From the NCBI GenBank assembly GCA_018066125.1, contig JAGHSA010000051.1, forward strand, positions 1-64,000: a DNA stretch of 64,000 bases, written 5' to 3'. Position 1 is the stretch's first letter. The number at the start of each line of letters is the position of its first letter. The stretch comes from Candidatus Cryptobacteroides onthequi (GTDB taxonomy: Bacteria; Bacteroidota; Bacteroidia; Bacteroidales; UBA932). The notes under the pieces are model-generated. The model saw nothing but the letters and a program-made list of their open reading frames with translations. It was not told the origin of the DNA and did not search any database. Shown here piece by piece: positions 8,680-16,112 of the stretch. The translations under genes were made by a program, and so were the position numbers.

Positions 8680-8979
8680 ATGACAAGAGGCAGGATAGAA
8701 AGGGAGAAGGTGACCGTTCGTCACATGATAGAGCTCTGGTGCAGACATCAGCACGGTGGCAGCTTTCTGTGTGACGAATGCCGCGAACTCTGCGAATACT
8801 CTCTCGCAAGGCTGGAGAACTGCATGTTCGGCGAGAACAAGACCAAGTGCCATAAGTGCAGCGTTCACTGTTACAAGCCTGAAATGAGAGAAAAGATAAG
8901 AGAGGTGATGAGATATTCCGGCCCCAGGATGCTATTTCATCATCCTGTCGAGGCTATGATTTTTCTGATTAACAAGTGA
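8680..8979 (+). CDS. YgbA-type small Cys-rich protein linked to nitric oxide
   Basis: A 99-residue protein that strongly resembles Escherichia coli YgbA and the Pfam family named nitrous oxide-stimulated promoter. The shared layout is IELWCRHQH, CDECRELCEYSLARLENCMFG, KCHKCSVHCYKPEMREKIREVMRYSGPRML and a hydrophobic tail. The nine cysteines in clusters suggest a metal or Fe-S site. In enterobacteria ygbA belongs to the NO-responsive regulon. Here it lies 94 bases after the Nim-like gene with its own promoter element, so it extends the nitrogen-oxide theme of the nrf cluster. Function at the molecular level is not known to me. Confidence 0.8.
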   Translation: MTRGRIEREKVTVRHMIELWCRHQHGGSFLCDECRELCEYSLARLENCMFGENKTKCHKCSVHCYKPEMREKIREVMRYSGPRMLFHHPVEAMIFLINK

Positions 8980-9307
8980 TGGGTGTTTTTGGATCGCATC
9001 TAGTGTAACACATTTTCACCGCCTTGTGTAACACTGCGTTACATGGTGTAACACCGTGTACCTTAGTCATTACAACCTTGGCGAAATCAGGACGTAAAAA
9101 GGCGTCCATTTGCCTTGGTGGTACTTGGCAAGGAGCCGGGCTATGAGTTCTGTGAGACGAGCGCATTTGGTACATTTTTGAAATGATATGCTTTTCGGCC
9201 CGCAAATAAACTACGCTTCCGATTGCTGGGAATAATCCTGTTGATACGTTTGTAAGAGCATAAGAAAGAAACAGCTCTCAGCAAATCCGCTGGGAGCTGT
9301 CTGTTTT
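8980..9307. other. Gene-free stretch with repeats and a terminator
   Basis: About 330 bases between the YgbA-like gene and the integrase. It holds three GTGTAACAC palindromes (9003-9054) and the hairpin terminator at 9271-9309. The open frame on the minus strand here has no recognisable product and crosses the repeats, so I do not call it. Confidence 0.6.
9003..9054. repeat. Three GTGTAACAC palindromes (left cluster)
   Basis: Perfect copies of GTGTAACAC occur at 9003-9011, 9026-9034 and 9046-9054. Between them lies a reversed partial copy (GCGTTACAT, 9037-9045). Related blocks occur on the other side of the integrase pair at 11394-11468, for example ACATGGTGTAACAC here and ACATGGTGTATCAC there. 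They could be recombinase arm sites or binding sites of the HTH protein. Confidence 0.6.
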
Positions 9308-9309
9308 TT
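9271..9309 (-). terminator. Bidirectional terminator after the integrase gene
   Basis: ACAGCTC-T-CAGC pairs with GCTG-G-GAGCTGT around an AAATCC loop (9271-9300). On the plus strand it is followed by CTGTTTTTT and on the minus strand by TTTCTTTCTT, so it can act both ways. The integrase stop codon is at 9308-9310. Confidence 0.75.
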
Positions 9310-10459
9310 ACTTGAAGAATTTCTTGACTTTTGATAGAATCCTCTTCACCCTGGATGGCTGAAGATGCAGATTGTCCACCGCCTTCCTGGCCAGTGCGTC
9401 GGAATTGCAGATATACTTCGCTGTTGTTCCTGGATGTAAATGAATCATCAAGTTCTGAATCGTGCTCAGACTATTGCCATTCTCATGAAGAAGCGTCGCA
9501 TAAGTATGTCTGAGGGTGTGGAACGATACCGGTTTGTTTATCCCTGCTTCTTCCACCCATATCTTGAAATCGTATGTGGTCATGCTTGAAGTAAGGCCCT
9601 TGAAAATAAGTCCGTCACCAACCGGTCCACAGACTTCCATCGCTTCCTTGGATACGGGATGGTGAGAGACGGCCCCTGTCTTTTTCGTGACGATACGGAA
9701 CATAGGCTTCCCGTTGAAATCTTTATCATAGTCCTTCCAGTCCAGAGCTAGGATATCACCCTTGCGAAGTCCTGTCAGTAAGGCAAATATAGAAGCCCGT
9801 CTCAATACGTCATGCCTGCATGGCGTGTTGAGCAGTTTGTCTATTTCCTCGTAGTTCAGGCTGGCCTTAATCATCCTGTCCGTCCGGATGCCGGAAACAC
9901 ACGCCGCGAGGTTTCGGCTGATATCTCTGTCGTTGTAGGCAATCTTCAAGATATACTGAAAAAGATCATAGTACCCTGCGGCAGTGGTTCTCTTGAGGGG
10001 TTTCCCTGTTGTCCTGCTCTTCGCTGAATGAAGCAGGTAATGCCTGAATTGCTCGCACATCGTGACGGAAAGCTGGTCGAACGTGCAGTATCCGTTACTG
10101 AACTCATAGAAGTGCTTGAATACGCCATAATACTTGCTGTTGTTTTCAATGCATCGCTCCTCAAAGAACTGAAGGAAGTCGCCCTTGATTAATGCGGCCT
10201 TCTTTGTTATTCCGTGGTATGCACTGCTGATGTCTATCATCCTTTTCGTCCTTATCTGGCGCGCAATCTCCATCATTTCATCATTGTGCTGTTTATCGGC
10301 GACCGTACTAGGATGATCATATACATATATGAACAGGGTCTCGTGGCGGACCATTTTTTTCTTTATTCGGTCATAGACTCCAGGATAGTAATCAAGATAC
10401 AGACTTGAACGTCCATATGAAATCTTACGCTTGCGTATTTTTACTCTTGTCGCTTTCAT
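9308..10459 (-). CDS. Tyrosine recombinase (integrase)
   Basis: A 383-residue phage-type integrase. The N-terminal arm and core-binding domains occupy about residues 1-210. The catalytic domain shows the Arg of LLTGLRKGDILALDW, the Lys in the beta-hairpin TKKTGAVSHHPV, the HTLRH box, and the final His and Tyr in IHLHPGTTAKYI. All catalytic residues are present, so it may be active. It lies 5 bases downstream of the HTH protein gene, so the two are co-transcribed. The pair sits directly beyond the mnmE 3' end. It belongs to the integrases common on Bacteroidota mobilisable and conjugative elements; no relaxase or conjugation gene is visible in this window. Confidence 0.92.
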   Translation of the reverse strand: MKATRVKIRKRKISYGRSSLYLDYYPGVYDRIKKKMVRHETLFIYVYDHPSTVADKQHNDEMMEIARQIRTKRMIDISSAYHGITKKAALIKGDFLQFFEERCIENNSKYYGVFKHFYEFSNGYCTFDQLSVTMCEQFRHYLLHSAKSRTTGKPLKRTTAAGYYDLFQYILKIAYNDRDISRNLAACVSGIRTDRMIKASLNYEEIDKLLNTPCRHDVLRRASIFALLTGLRKGDILALDWKDYDKDFNGKPMFRIVTKKTGAVSHHPVSKEAMEVCGPVGDGLIFKGLTSSMTTYDFKIWVEEAGINKPVSFHTLRHTYATLLHENGNSLSTIQNLMIHLHPGTTAKYICNSDALARKAVDNLHLQPSRVKRILSKVKKFFK

Positions 10460-10464
10460 TGTCC

Positions 10465-11334
10465 TTAGTTTTCAGGTGTTCTTTCGTTTATGTGTGCTGC
10501 TTCTTCGAAACGGTCCCTTTCAAACTTCAGGTCGCCATTGATGACCTGTGAAGCGATTTTTCCCTGCTTGAGATAATGGCGCACCTGATCGTAGCTCATG
10601 CCGTAATCGTTCATCGCCTCCTGTACAGAGCAGAAATAACTGCCACCTGAAGCCCCTCTCAGATTGATGATCTCCCGCCTCGAGTAGTATGTCGTGCTTC
10701 CAGATGTCCTCCTGGTAATCTGATGGACTGTCAGTTGAAGTCGCGCAAAGGACCTGTTCATATGGAATTCCTTGCAGACCTGCTCTATGGTTATCCATCC
10801 TTTTTCCGGCAGGGTGACCGACGTATGCTCCCAGATCTTGTCGAAGTGCACCTTGTCATAGTGCCTGATGCCCGAATGACAGGTGTGTGAGATTTCGTTC
10901 CTCCTCAGGAAATTGAACGTCCATGATCTTGATCGTCCGGTTATCTTGAGGATGTCGTCAAATGTGTAGAATTCGGCAGGGGAGAACAGCCTCTGAGCAA
11001 TCATGGTTGCTTCGATGTCTTCCCGGCTTATTCGTGTCACCTTGGAAGATAACCTTGTGGCCTTGAGACGCCCGTCGTATATCATGCGATAGACTGACAT
11101 CCTGGATAAGCCAAGAATCGATGCGGTCTGCATCACGCTGAAATAGCAGACTTCGGGCATCAGTCCATGGCTTCTTTCCAGTGTCTTGACGGCATCGGAT
11201 TTCCGGCTCTCCTTCACCCTCGCCTTGTAGGCGGCTTGTACGCAGCTCTTGCTGCAGTAGCGACGCGAATGCGTCGGTGTTGTGAACTCCGCCCCGCAGA
11301 GCTCACAATGCTTTGTGTAAGTGATCTTGTTCAT
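10465..11334 (-). CDS. DNA-binding protein with a zinc-ribbon start and four excisionase-like HTH domains
   Basis: A 289-residue protein. The open frame extends 12 codons upstream, but the ATG at 11334 directly follows a GAAGG stretch and starts the conserved part. Residues about 9-32 form a Cys4 knuckle (CELCG and YCSKSC). Four segments then each look like a MerR/Xis-type winged helix: YFSVMQTASILGLSRMSVYR, FDDILKITGRSRSWTFNFL, ITIEQVCKEFHMNRSFARL and SVQEAMNDYGMSYDQVRHYL, each followed by a basic or charged wing. It may direct the integrase or regulate the pair. Single-HTH excisionases are usual beside integrases, so the fourfold layout is unusual. Confidence 0.75.
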   Translation of the reverse strand: MNKITYTKHCELCGAEFTTPTHSRRYCSKSCVQAAYKARVKESRKSDAVKTLERSHGLMPEVCYFSVMQTASILGLSRMSVYRMIYDGRLKATRLSSKVTRISREDIEATMIAQRLFSPAEFYTFDDILKITGRSRSWTFNFLRRNEISHTCHSGIRHYDKVHFDKIWEHTSVTLPEKGWITIEQVCKEFHMNRSFARLQLTVHQITRRTSGSTTYYSRREIINLRGASGGSYFCSVQEAMNDYGMSYDQVRHYLKQGKIASQVINGDLKFERDRFEEAAHINERTPEN

Positions 11335-11393
11335 ACCTTCTTTTTTTGTATGTCTGGTAAAACTAAACATGTCACACCATGTCGCAGCTATTC

Positions 11394-11468
11394 ACATGGT
11401 GTATCACGATGTTCTCAGTATCCACAATTTCACCCACGATGTAACACTTGTCCAAATCGGTGTACAAC
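11394..11468. repeat. Right cluster of GTGTAACAC-like repeats
   Basis: Between the HTH gene and mnmE the sequence carries ACATGGTGTATCAC (11394-11407), CACAATTTCACC (11423-11434), GATGTAACACTTG (11438-11450) and GGTGTACAAC (11459-11468). These match blocks of the left cluster (ACATGGTGTAACAC, CACATTTTCACC, TGTGTAACACTG) in the same orientation but a different order, so related sites bracket the int-HTH cassette. Confidence 0.5.
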
Positions 11469-11529
11469 TGGTGACGAGGTATGCCCAATTATTGATGTCA
11501 AAGCAATTTCATAATTACTTGATTATCAA

Positions 11530-11561
11530 TAAAAAAGCCCTCCACAAATTAGTGAAGGACT
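11530..11561 (-). terminator. Terminator downstream of mnmE
   Basis: Read on the minus strand, AGTCCTTCAC-TAATTT-GTGGAGGGCT forms a 10-bp stem with two G-T pairs and is followed by TTTTTTATTG. It lies about 50 bases after the mnmE stop and ends leftward transcription from mnmE before the mobile cassette. Confidence 0.75.
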
Positions 11562-11612
11562 TGTACACTTGAAATATATGTAAGTAGTTGATATATAATT
11601 AGTTAAGAAGGT

Positions 11613-13064
11613 TTATTTCCCAATACAGAACCTTCCGAAGATCTCTCCCAGCACCTCGTCGGTGGAGATTTCGCCGGTGATGGAGCCGAGGTGGTAGAGG
11701 GCTTCGCGGAGGTCCTGGGAGATGAAGTCGCCGGAGAGGTCCGTCTCGAGGCCTTTGCGGACCAGGGTGAGGGACTCGCAGGCATGGCGCAGAGCCTCAT
11801 GGTGGCGGGCATTGGTGACAAGGATTTCGGAGGCGGAGTAGCGGCCGGCCTGCGATCTGGTGATGGCATTGCGGAGGGCATCGACCCCTTCGCCGGTGAG
11901 AGCGGAGATCGCGACGGTGGCAGCCGCCGAAACGCAATCAGCAGCACGGTCCCCCGCCGCAGCGCTGTCACCAGACTCCACTTCCAAAGCGACCGGCACC
12001 GCTTCCCCCACCGCAGCCGCAGAAGCCACAGCGCCCCCCAGATCGATCTTGTTCCTGACGACAATGAGCGTCTGGTCCGGATTGATACGGGACGCGATGT
12101 CGGCGAGAGACTCACGGGCGCATTCCGGGGCCATGGTGGCATCGATAAGGGCGAGGACGATATCAGCCTCGGAGAGCTTGCGGTAGGCGCGGTCTATGCC
12201 TATCTTTTCGATGGTATCCGCAGTGTCGCGCAGGCCCGCGGTGTCTATGAAGCGGTAGAGCACGCCATCGAGCACCATTGTCTCCTCGATGGTATCGCGG
12301 GTGGTGCCGGCGATATCGGACACGATGGCCCTTTCCTCGCCGAGAAGGCAGTTCAGCAGAGTGCTCTTGCCGCTGTTCGCCGCACCTACGATCGCCACAG
12401 GCACACCGATGCGTATGGCATTGCCGTCCCTGAATGAATTGGCGAGCCGGCTTGTGTGCGAGATGGCGTCATCGACCAGGGCGCGGAGGCGTGACCTGTC
12501 GGCAAACTCGACATCCTCTTCGCTGAAATCCAGCTCCAGCTCCATGAGCGCCGTGAGTTGCAGAAGCTCGTCGCGGAGCTCGTGAAGCTTATCCGAATAC
12601 TTGCCCCGAAGCTGATTCATCGCCACCCTGTGGGCAGCCTGCGACGAAGATGCGATCACATCGGCAACCGCCTCTGCCTGAGCGAGGTCCATCTTGCCAT
12701 TGACATAAGCCCTTCGGGTGAATTCTCCAGGCTCCGCAAGTCTTGCCCCGGCCGCGGAGAGCAGCTCGAGGATGCGCTGCACCACATATGCGGAGGCATG
12801 GCATGAGATCTCGACGGAGTCCTCTCCGGTGTATGAATGCGGGGCGCGGAAGACGCTGACGATCACCTCATCGACCATCTCGCCCTGATCGGAAACGGTG
12901 CCGAAATGGGCGCTGTACCCTCTGGATTCCGCGACGGTGCCCCTTTTCAGGCTGATGACGCGGTCGACGACCGCGAATGTGTCAGGTCCGCTGACGCGTA
13001 TCACGCTTATCGCTCCTGTTCCCGGGACTGTTGCCGGTGCGCATATCGTATCTTGAAATTTCAT
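11613..13064 (-). CDS. mnmE: MnmE, tRNA wobble-uridine modification GTPase
   Basis: A 483-residue GTPase that, with MnmG, installs the 5-carboxymethylaminomethyl-type group on U34 of tRNAs. The N-terminal tetrahydrofolate-binding domain (1-118) is followed by a helical domain interrupted by a G domain with GAANSGKS (227-234), DIAGTTRD, DTAG and NKID (338-341). The protein ends in the family CxGK tail, FCIGK. Between NKID and SALTG (387-391) there is an Ala- and acid-rich stretch of about 43 residues, longer than usual, which accounts for the extra length. The 3' end of mnmE/trmE is an integration site for islands such as SGI1. Here the coding-strand end reads TTCTGTATTGGGAAATAA and a recombinase gene lies beyond it. 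Confidence 0.96.
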   Translation of the reverse strand: MKFQDTICAPATVPGTGAISVIRVSGPDTFAVVDRVISLKRGTVAESRGYSAHFGTVSDQGEMVDEVIVSVFRAPHSYTGEDSVEISCHASAYVVQRILELLSAAGARLAEPGEFTRRAYVNGKMDLAQAEAVADVIASSSQAAHRVAMNQLRGKYSDKLHELRDELLQLTALMELELDFSEEDVEFADRSRLRALVDDAISHTSRLANSFRDGNAIRIGVPVAIVGAANSGKSTLLNCLLGEERAIVSDIAGTTRDTIEETMVLDGVLYRFIDTAGLRDTADTIEKIGIDRAYRKLSEADIVLALIDATMAPECARESLADIASRINPDQTLIVVRNKIDLGGAVASAAAVGEAVPVALEVESGDSAAAGDRAADCVSAAATVAISALTGEGVDALRNAITRSQAGRYSASEILVTNARHHEALRHACESLTLVRKGLETDLSGDFISQDLREALYHLGSITGEISTDEVLGEIFGRFCIGK

Positions 13065-13087
13065 GCAGCAATCTGATTTCCAGAGGC

Positions 13088-13107
13088 AAATTTAATTATT
13101 AATTTTG
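13088..13107. promoter_or_regulatory. Back-to-back promoters for mnmE and the esterase gene
   Basis: A near-symmetric AT-rich block carries TAAATTTG on the minus strand (13088-13095, 24 bases before the mnmE ATG) and TAATTTTG on the plus strand (13100-13107, 22 bases before the esterase ATG). Both match TAnnTTTG. Confidence 0.5.
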
Positions 13108-13128
13108 CCTTTGTAAAAACATCGGATC

Positions 13129-14433
13129 ATGAAAAGACTAATCCTCACATCAGCAGTACTCCTCGCATTTCTGACAGGCGCATCCGCAGACAACAACCCG
13201 TTCCATGACAGCTGCCAGTGGACAGTGGTGCCCAACCACGCGGACTGGCTCTACAAGACCGGCGAGAAGGCATCCCTCAAGCTGACCCTGCTCAAATACG
13301 GAATGCCCGCCGAGGGCAAGGTGGTATATACCGTCTCCGACGACATGCTCGAGCCGGAAGTGACCGACTCGCTCATCCTCAAGAACGGCTCAGCGACGAT
13401 CGACGTCGGCACCGGCAGGAAACCGGGGTTCCGCGAGATCCGACTCTACCACAAAGACGGGGAAAACACCTCCCAGTACTGCCTGAAGCTCGGTTTCGAC
13501 GTGCCTTCGATCGCGCCGCTCACCAAGGAGCCGAAGGATTTTGGCGAGTTCTGGAAGAAGGCCGTGGATGAGGCAGAGGCTACACCACTGTCGTACACTG
13601 CCGAAAGGATGGAGAATTTCAGCACCGGAAAGACCGACTGCTTCAAGGTCAAGCTCAAGACCGTCGGCAGCCACCATGTCTATGGCTACCTCTACAAGCC
13701 GAAAGGCGCCGCAGCGGGATCGTGTCCGGTCATGACCATACCTCCGGGAGCCGGCATCAAGACCATTCTTCCCCACAATGACGACGACACCGCGATCAAG
13801 GGCTGCATCAACTTCCAGTTCGAGATCCACGGCATCGATCCGGAACTGAGCCCCGAGACCTACCAGGACATACGTTCCGCCATGGCATCCCGCCCGTGCA
13901 GCTACTACCGTCTCGACCTCAATGACAAGGACAACTACTACATGCGCCACGTGTACCAGGCCCTGGTCAAGGTCATCGACCTCCTGACCGCTCAGCCGGA
14001 GTGGGACGGCCGCAATGTCATAGCCTACGGCGGAAGCCAGGGTGGAGCCCTTTCCCTCATCAGCACCGGCATCGACAGCCGCGTGACCCAGTGCATCTCA
14101 TTCTACCCCGCAATGGTGGAGATGATAGGCTACAGCGTCAAGGGCGCTACCGGCGGCTACCCGCATTTCAACAGGGACATCTCCCTCTACACCCCAAAGG
14201 CGCTGGAGACACTGCCGTACTACGACGTGATCTCATTCGCAAGGCACATCAAGGTGCCGGTATTCCTCAGCTTCGGCTACTGCGACCCAGTCTGCCCTCC
14301 GACCACCTCATACATGGTATGGAACACGCTGAACTGCCCGAAGGAGCTCTTCACCATGCCGTACAGCGAACATTGGAGCAACGCCGCCGGCCGCACCGCC
14401 GCCCTCGACTTCATCGGCAGCCACCTGCTCTAG
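13129..14433 (+). CDS. Secreted acetyl-xylan esterase/cephalosporin-C deacetylase-like hydrolase
   Basis: A 434-residue exported enzyme with a signal peptide (MKRLILTSAVLLAFLTGASA). An N-terminal beta-rich domain (about 30-125) precedes an AXE1-type alpha/beta hydrolase (about 130-434). The catalytic triad is visible: Ser303 in AYGGSQGGA, Asp386 in GYCDPVCPP and His415 in YSEHW. The PPGAG segment (205-209) fits the oxyanion region. The family removes acetyl groups from xylo-oligosaccharides and similar compounds in the periplasm. No glycan utilisation locus surrounds it, so the natural substrate is open. Confidence 0.9.
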   Translation: MKRLILTSAVLLAFLTGASADNNPFHDSCQWTVVPNHADWLYKTGEKASLKLTLLKYGMPAEGKVVYTVSDDMLEPEVTDSLILKNGSATIDVGTGRKPGFREIRLYHKDGENTSQYCLKLGFDVPSIAPLTKEPKDFGEFWKKAVDEAEATPLSYTAERMENFSTGKTDCFKVKLKTVGSHHVYGYLYKPKGAAAGSCPVMTIPPGAGIKTILPHNDDDTAIKGCINFQFEIHGIDPELSPETYQDIRSAMASRPCSYYRLDLNDKDNYYMRHVYQALVKVIDLLTAQPEWDGRNVIAYGGSQGGALSLISTGIDSRVTQCISFYPAMVEMIGYSVKGATGGYPHFNRDISLYTPKALETLPYYDVISFARHIKVPVFLSFGYCDPVCPPTTSYMVWNTLNCPKELFTMPYSEHWSNAAGRTAALDFIGSHLL

Positions 14434-14448
14434 CACACCATGCCGGCA

Positions 14449-14580
14449 CTACAGCACCATCAGCAGCGTGCCCGCCGCAATCAGAATGCAGCCCAGCGCG
14501 CTCTTGATGGTGATGACGATACTCAGCGCCGAAAGCAGCGCAAAGACCAGCCACATATTTCCAGTCATGGTATTCTTCAT
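14449..14580 (-). CDS. Possible 43-residue membrane microprotein
   Basis: A short open frame on the minus strand encodes 43 residues starting MKNTMTGNMWLVFALLSAL and ending TLLMVL. Two hydrophobic stretches (about residues 9-25 and 28-43) are separated by a single Lys-Ser, giving a possible helical hairpin. It faces the esterase gene tail to tail with 15 bases between. The high share of Leu, Ile, Ala and Met codons is consistent with a real membrane peptide but could be chance. No family is recognised. Confidence 0.35.
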   Translation of the reverse strand: MKNTMTGNMWLVFALLSALSIVITIKSALGCILIAAGTLLMVL

Positions 14581-14699
14581 ATCTTTTGATAAACAATCTT
14601 CATCTTCACGGCAATGATGATGAGAATTCTACTCTAAGTGTTGCACTTCAGAATGGAATCCAGCTATTTTTCGACATTTGTATTGAAATCCCCAACCGC

Positions 14700-15839
14700 A
14701 TGCGTTTTCTACTACCAATCATAGTCCTGACTGTCGTGGCCATTCTCCCGGACATGTATATATCCAAGGCATTCCTGAAGGGCTCGTCCATGTATGTCAG
14801 GCTGTTGCAGTGGCTGCCGACTGTTCTTTTCTTCATCAGCATCGCTGGACTTCAGATCGGAGGATCGGAAAGCAACTGGGCCATGAAGCTGCTCTTTGCT
14901 GTCATTCTCTGTTTCATGCTCCCGAAACTGTTCTTCACCATCGTGTCTCTTGTCGGAAGGCTCATTCACCTTCCGGGAGTATTCAACCTTGCAGGTGCCA
15001 CGGTCGGCGTTCTTTTTCTTGTCTGCGCTGCCTATGGAATGTCCTTTGGATGGAAGAATCCTGTCGTAAGAGAGGTTGATCTGCATTTCGAGAATCTGCC
15101 TGAGTCTTTCGATGGCTATACCATAGTGCAGATCTCAGACTGGCATCTGGGAACATACAGGTCGCATCCACTGACCATTCAGAAGGAGATCGAGCTCGCT
15201 AACGGGGCCGGTGCCGACGCGATTGTCTTCACTGGCGATATCGTAAACGTCAGTCCTGCCGAGCTTGAACCATTCAGGGAGATGCTTTCCACCCTGAAGG
15301 CTAAGGACGGAGTGTTCAGCATCATGGGCAACCATGACTACTGCATGTACGGAAGCGAACATACCCCTGAAGGAATCCGACGCAACATCGAGATTCTTCA
15401 GGATATGGAGAGGAGTTTCGGATGGAACCTGCTTCTCAATGACAGCAGGCTTGTCACAAGAGGGTCAGACACACTAGCCATCGTGGGAGTGGAGAATGGT
15501 GGAACGCCTCCTTTCCCTCAATACGCCGATCTAGGCAAGGCGCAGAGCGGTACTGACGGAGCCGCTTTCAAGGTCCTTCTCAGCCATGATCCTACCCATT
15601 GGAGAAGGTCGGTCCTTCCTGACACTGACATAGACCTCACCCTTTCCGGCCATACACATGCCATGCAGTTCAAGGTCCTTGGGTTCTCTCCGTCAAGACT
15701 CGCCTACAAGGAATGGGGAGGCCTATACGAAGAAGGACAGAGGAAGCTCTACATCTCGACAGGAAGCGGCGGCAACGTCGCATTCCGATTCGGCGCATGG
15801 CCGGAAATCATCAAGATAACTCTTCACCCCTGCCCTTAG
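14700..15839 (+). CDS. Membrane-anchored metallophosphoesterase
   Basis: A 379-residue protein (start taken at the ATG at 14700, giving MRFLLPIIVLTVV; the open frame runs 38 codons further up without a convincing signal). About four to five membrane helices occupy residues 1-125. A calcineurin-like phosphoesterase domain follows with all metal motifs: ISDWHLG, FTGDIVN, MGNHDY, LLSHDP and SGHTHAMQ. The layout matches YaeI/YkuE-type enzymes, some of which act on UDP-sugar lipids or phospholipids at the membrane. The exact substrate is unknown. The 51-bp repeat array begins about 20 bases after its stop. Confidence 0.88.
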   Translation: MRFLLPIIVLTVVAILPDMYISKAFLKGSSMYVRLLQWLPTVLFFISIAGLQIGGSESNWAMKLLFAVILCFMLPKLFFTIVSLVGRLIHLPGVFNLAGATVGVLFLVCAAYGMSFGWKNPVVREVDLHFENLPESFDGYTIVQISDWHLGTYRSHPLTIQKEIELANGAGADAIVFTGDIVNVSPAELEPFREMLSTLKAKDGVFSIMGNHDYCMYGSEHTPEGIRRNIEILQDMERSFGWNLLLNDSRLVTRGSDTLAIVGVENGGTPPFPQYADLGKAQSGTDGAAFKVLLSHDPTHWRRSVLPDTDIDLTLSGHTHAMQFKVLGFSPSRLAYKEWGGLYEEGQRKLYISTGSGGNVAFRFGAWPEIIKITLHPCP

Positions 15840-15859
15840 TAGCGCTGTCCATGGCTCAG

Positions 15860-16092
15860 CTCAGCCGAAAAATCGCATGATCTGCGGCGGTTTGCGGCCG
15901 AACAGCATGTTTCAGCAGTGAATTCTGCAATAATACGTCTATTAGTGGCACATCAGATGGATTTAGCCGTGAATTAGGCAGAAACACGTCTGTTCTGGGC
16001 TCGGCACGACGATTCAGCAGTGAAATCACGTAATTTGCGTCTGTTTGTGACTCGGCGGGATGATTCAGCCGTGAAATCGTGAGATTAAAGGC
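15860..16092. repeat. 51-bp tandem repeat array next to the RAYT gene
   Basis: Five units begin at 15860, 15911, 15962, 16013 and 16064, exactly 51 bases apart; the last is partial. The head of each resembles TTCAGCCGTGAAATC and the middle ACGTCTGTT, while the rest varies. The array lies directly after the RAYT stop codon (16113) and the family recurs at 17546, 52984 and 53179. A frame through it encodes 17-residue repeats, which is a by-product of the period (51 = 3 x 17) and not convincing as a protein. Confidence 0.85.
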
Positions 16093-16112
16093 TTTCAATC
16101 TTAACGGCGATG

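Noticed and set aside
8969..9205. 78-residue minus-strand frame downstream of the YgbA-like gene
   Set aside because: It passes through the GTGTAACAC repeats and shows no recognisable sequence.
9201..9240. Possible second copy of the mnmE-end core (ATTGCTGGGAATAATCC)
   Set aside because: Too many mismatches to the 18-base end of mnmE to count as an att site.
15860..16092. CRISPR array
   Set aside because: The period is constant, but there is no fixed repeat alternating with unique spacers, units vary throughout, and no cas gene is present.
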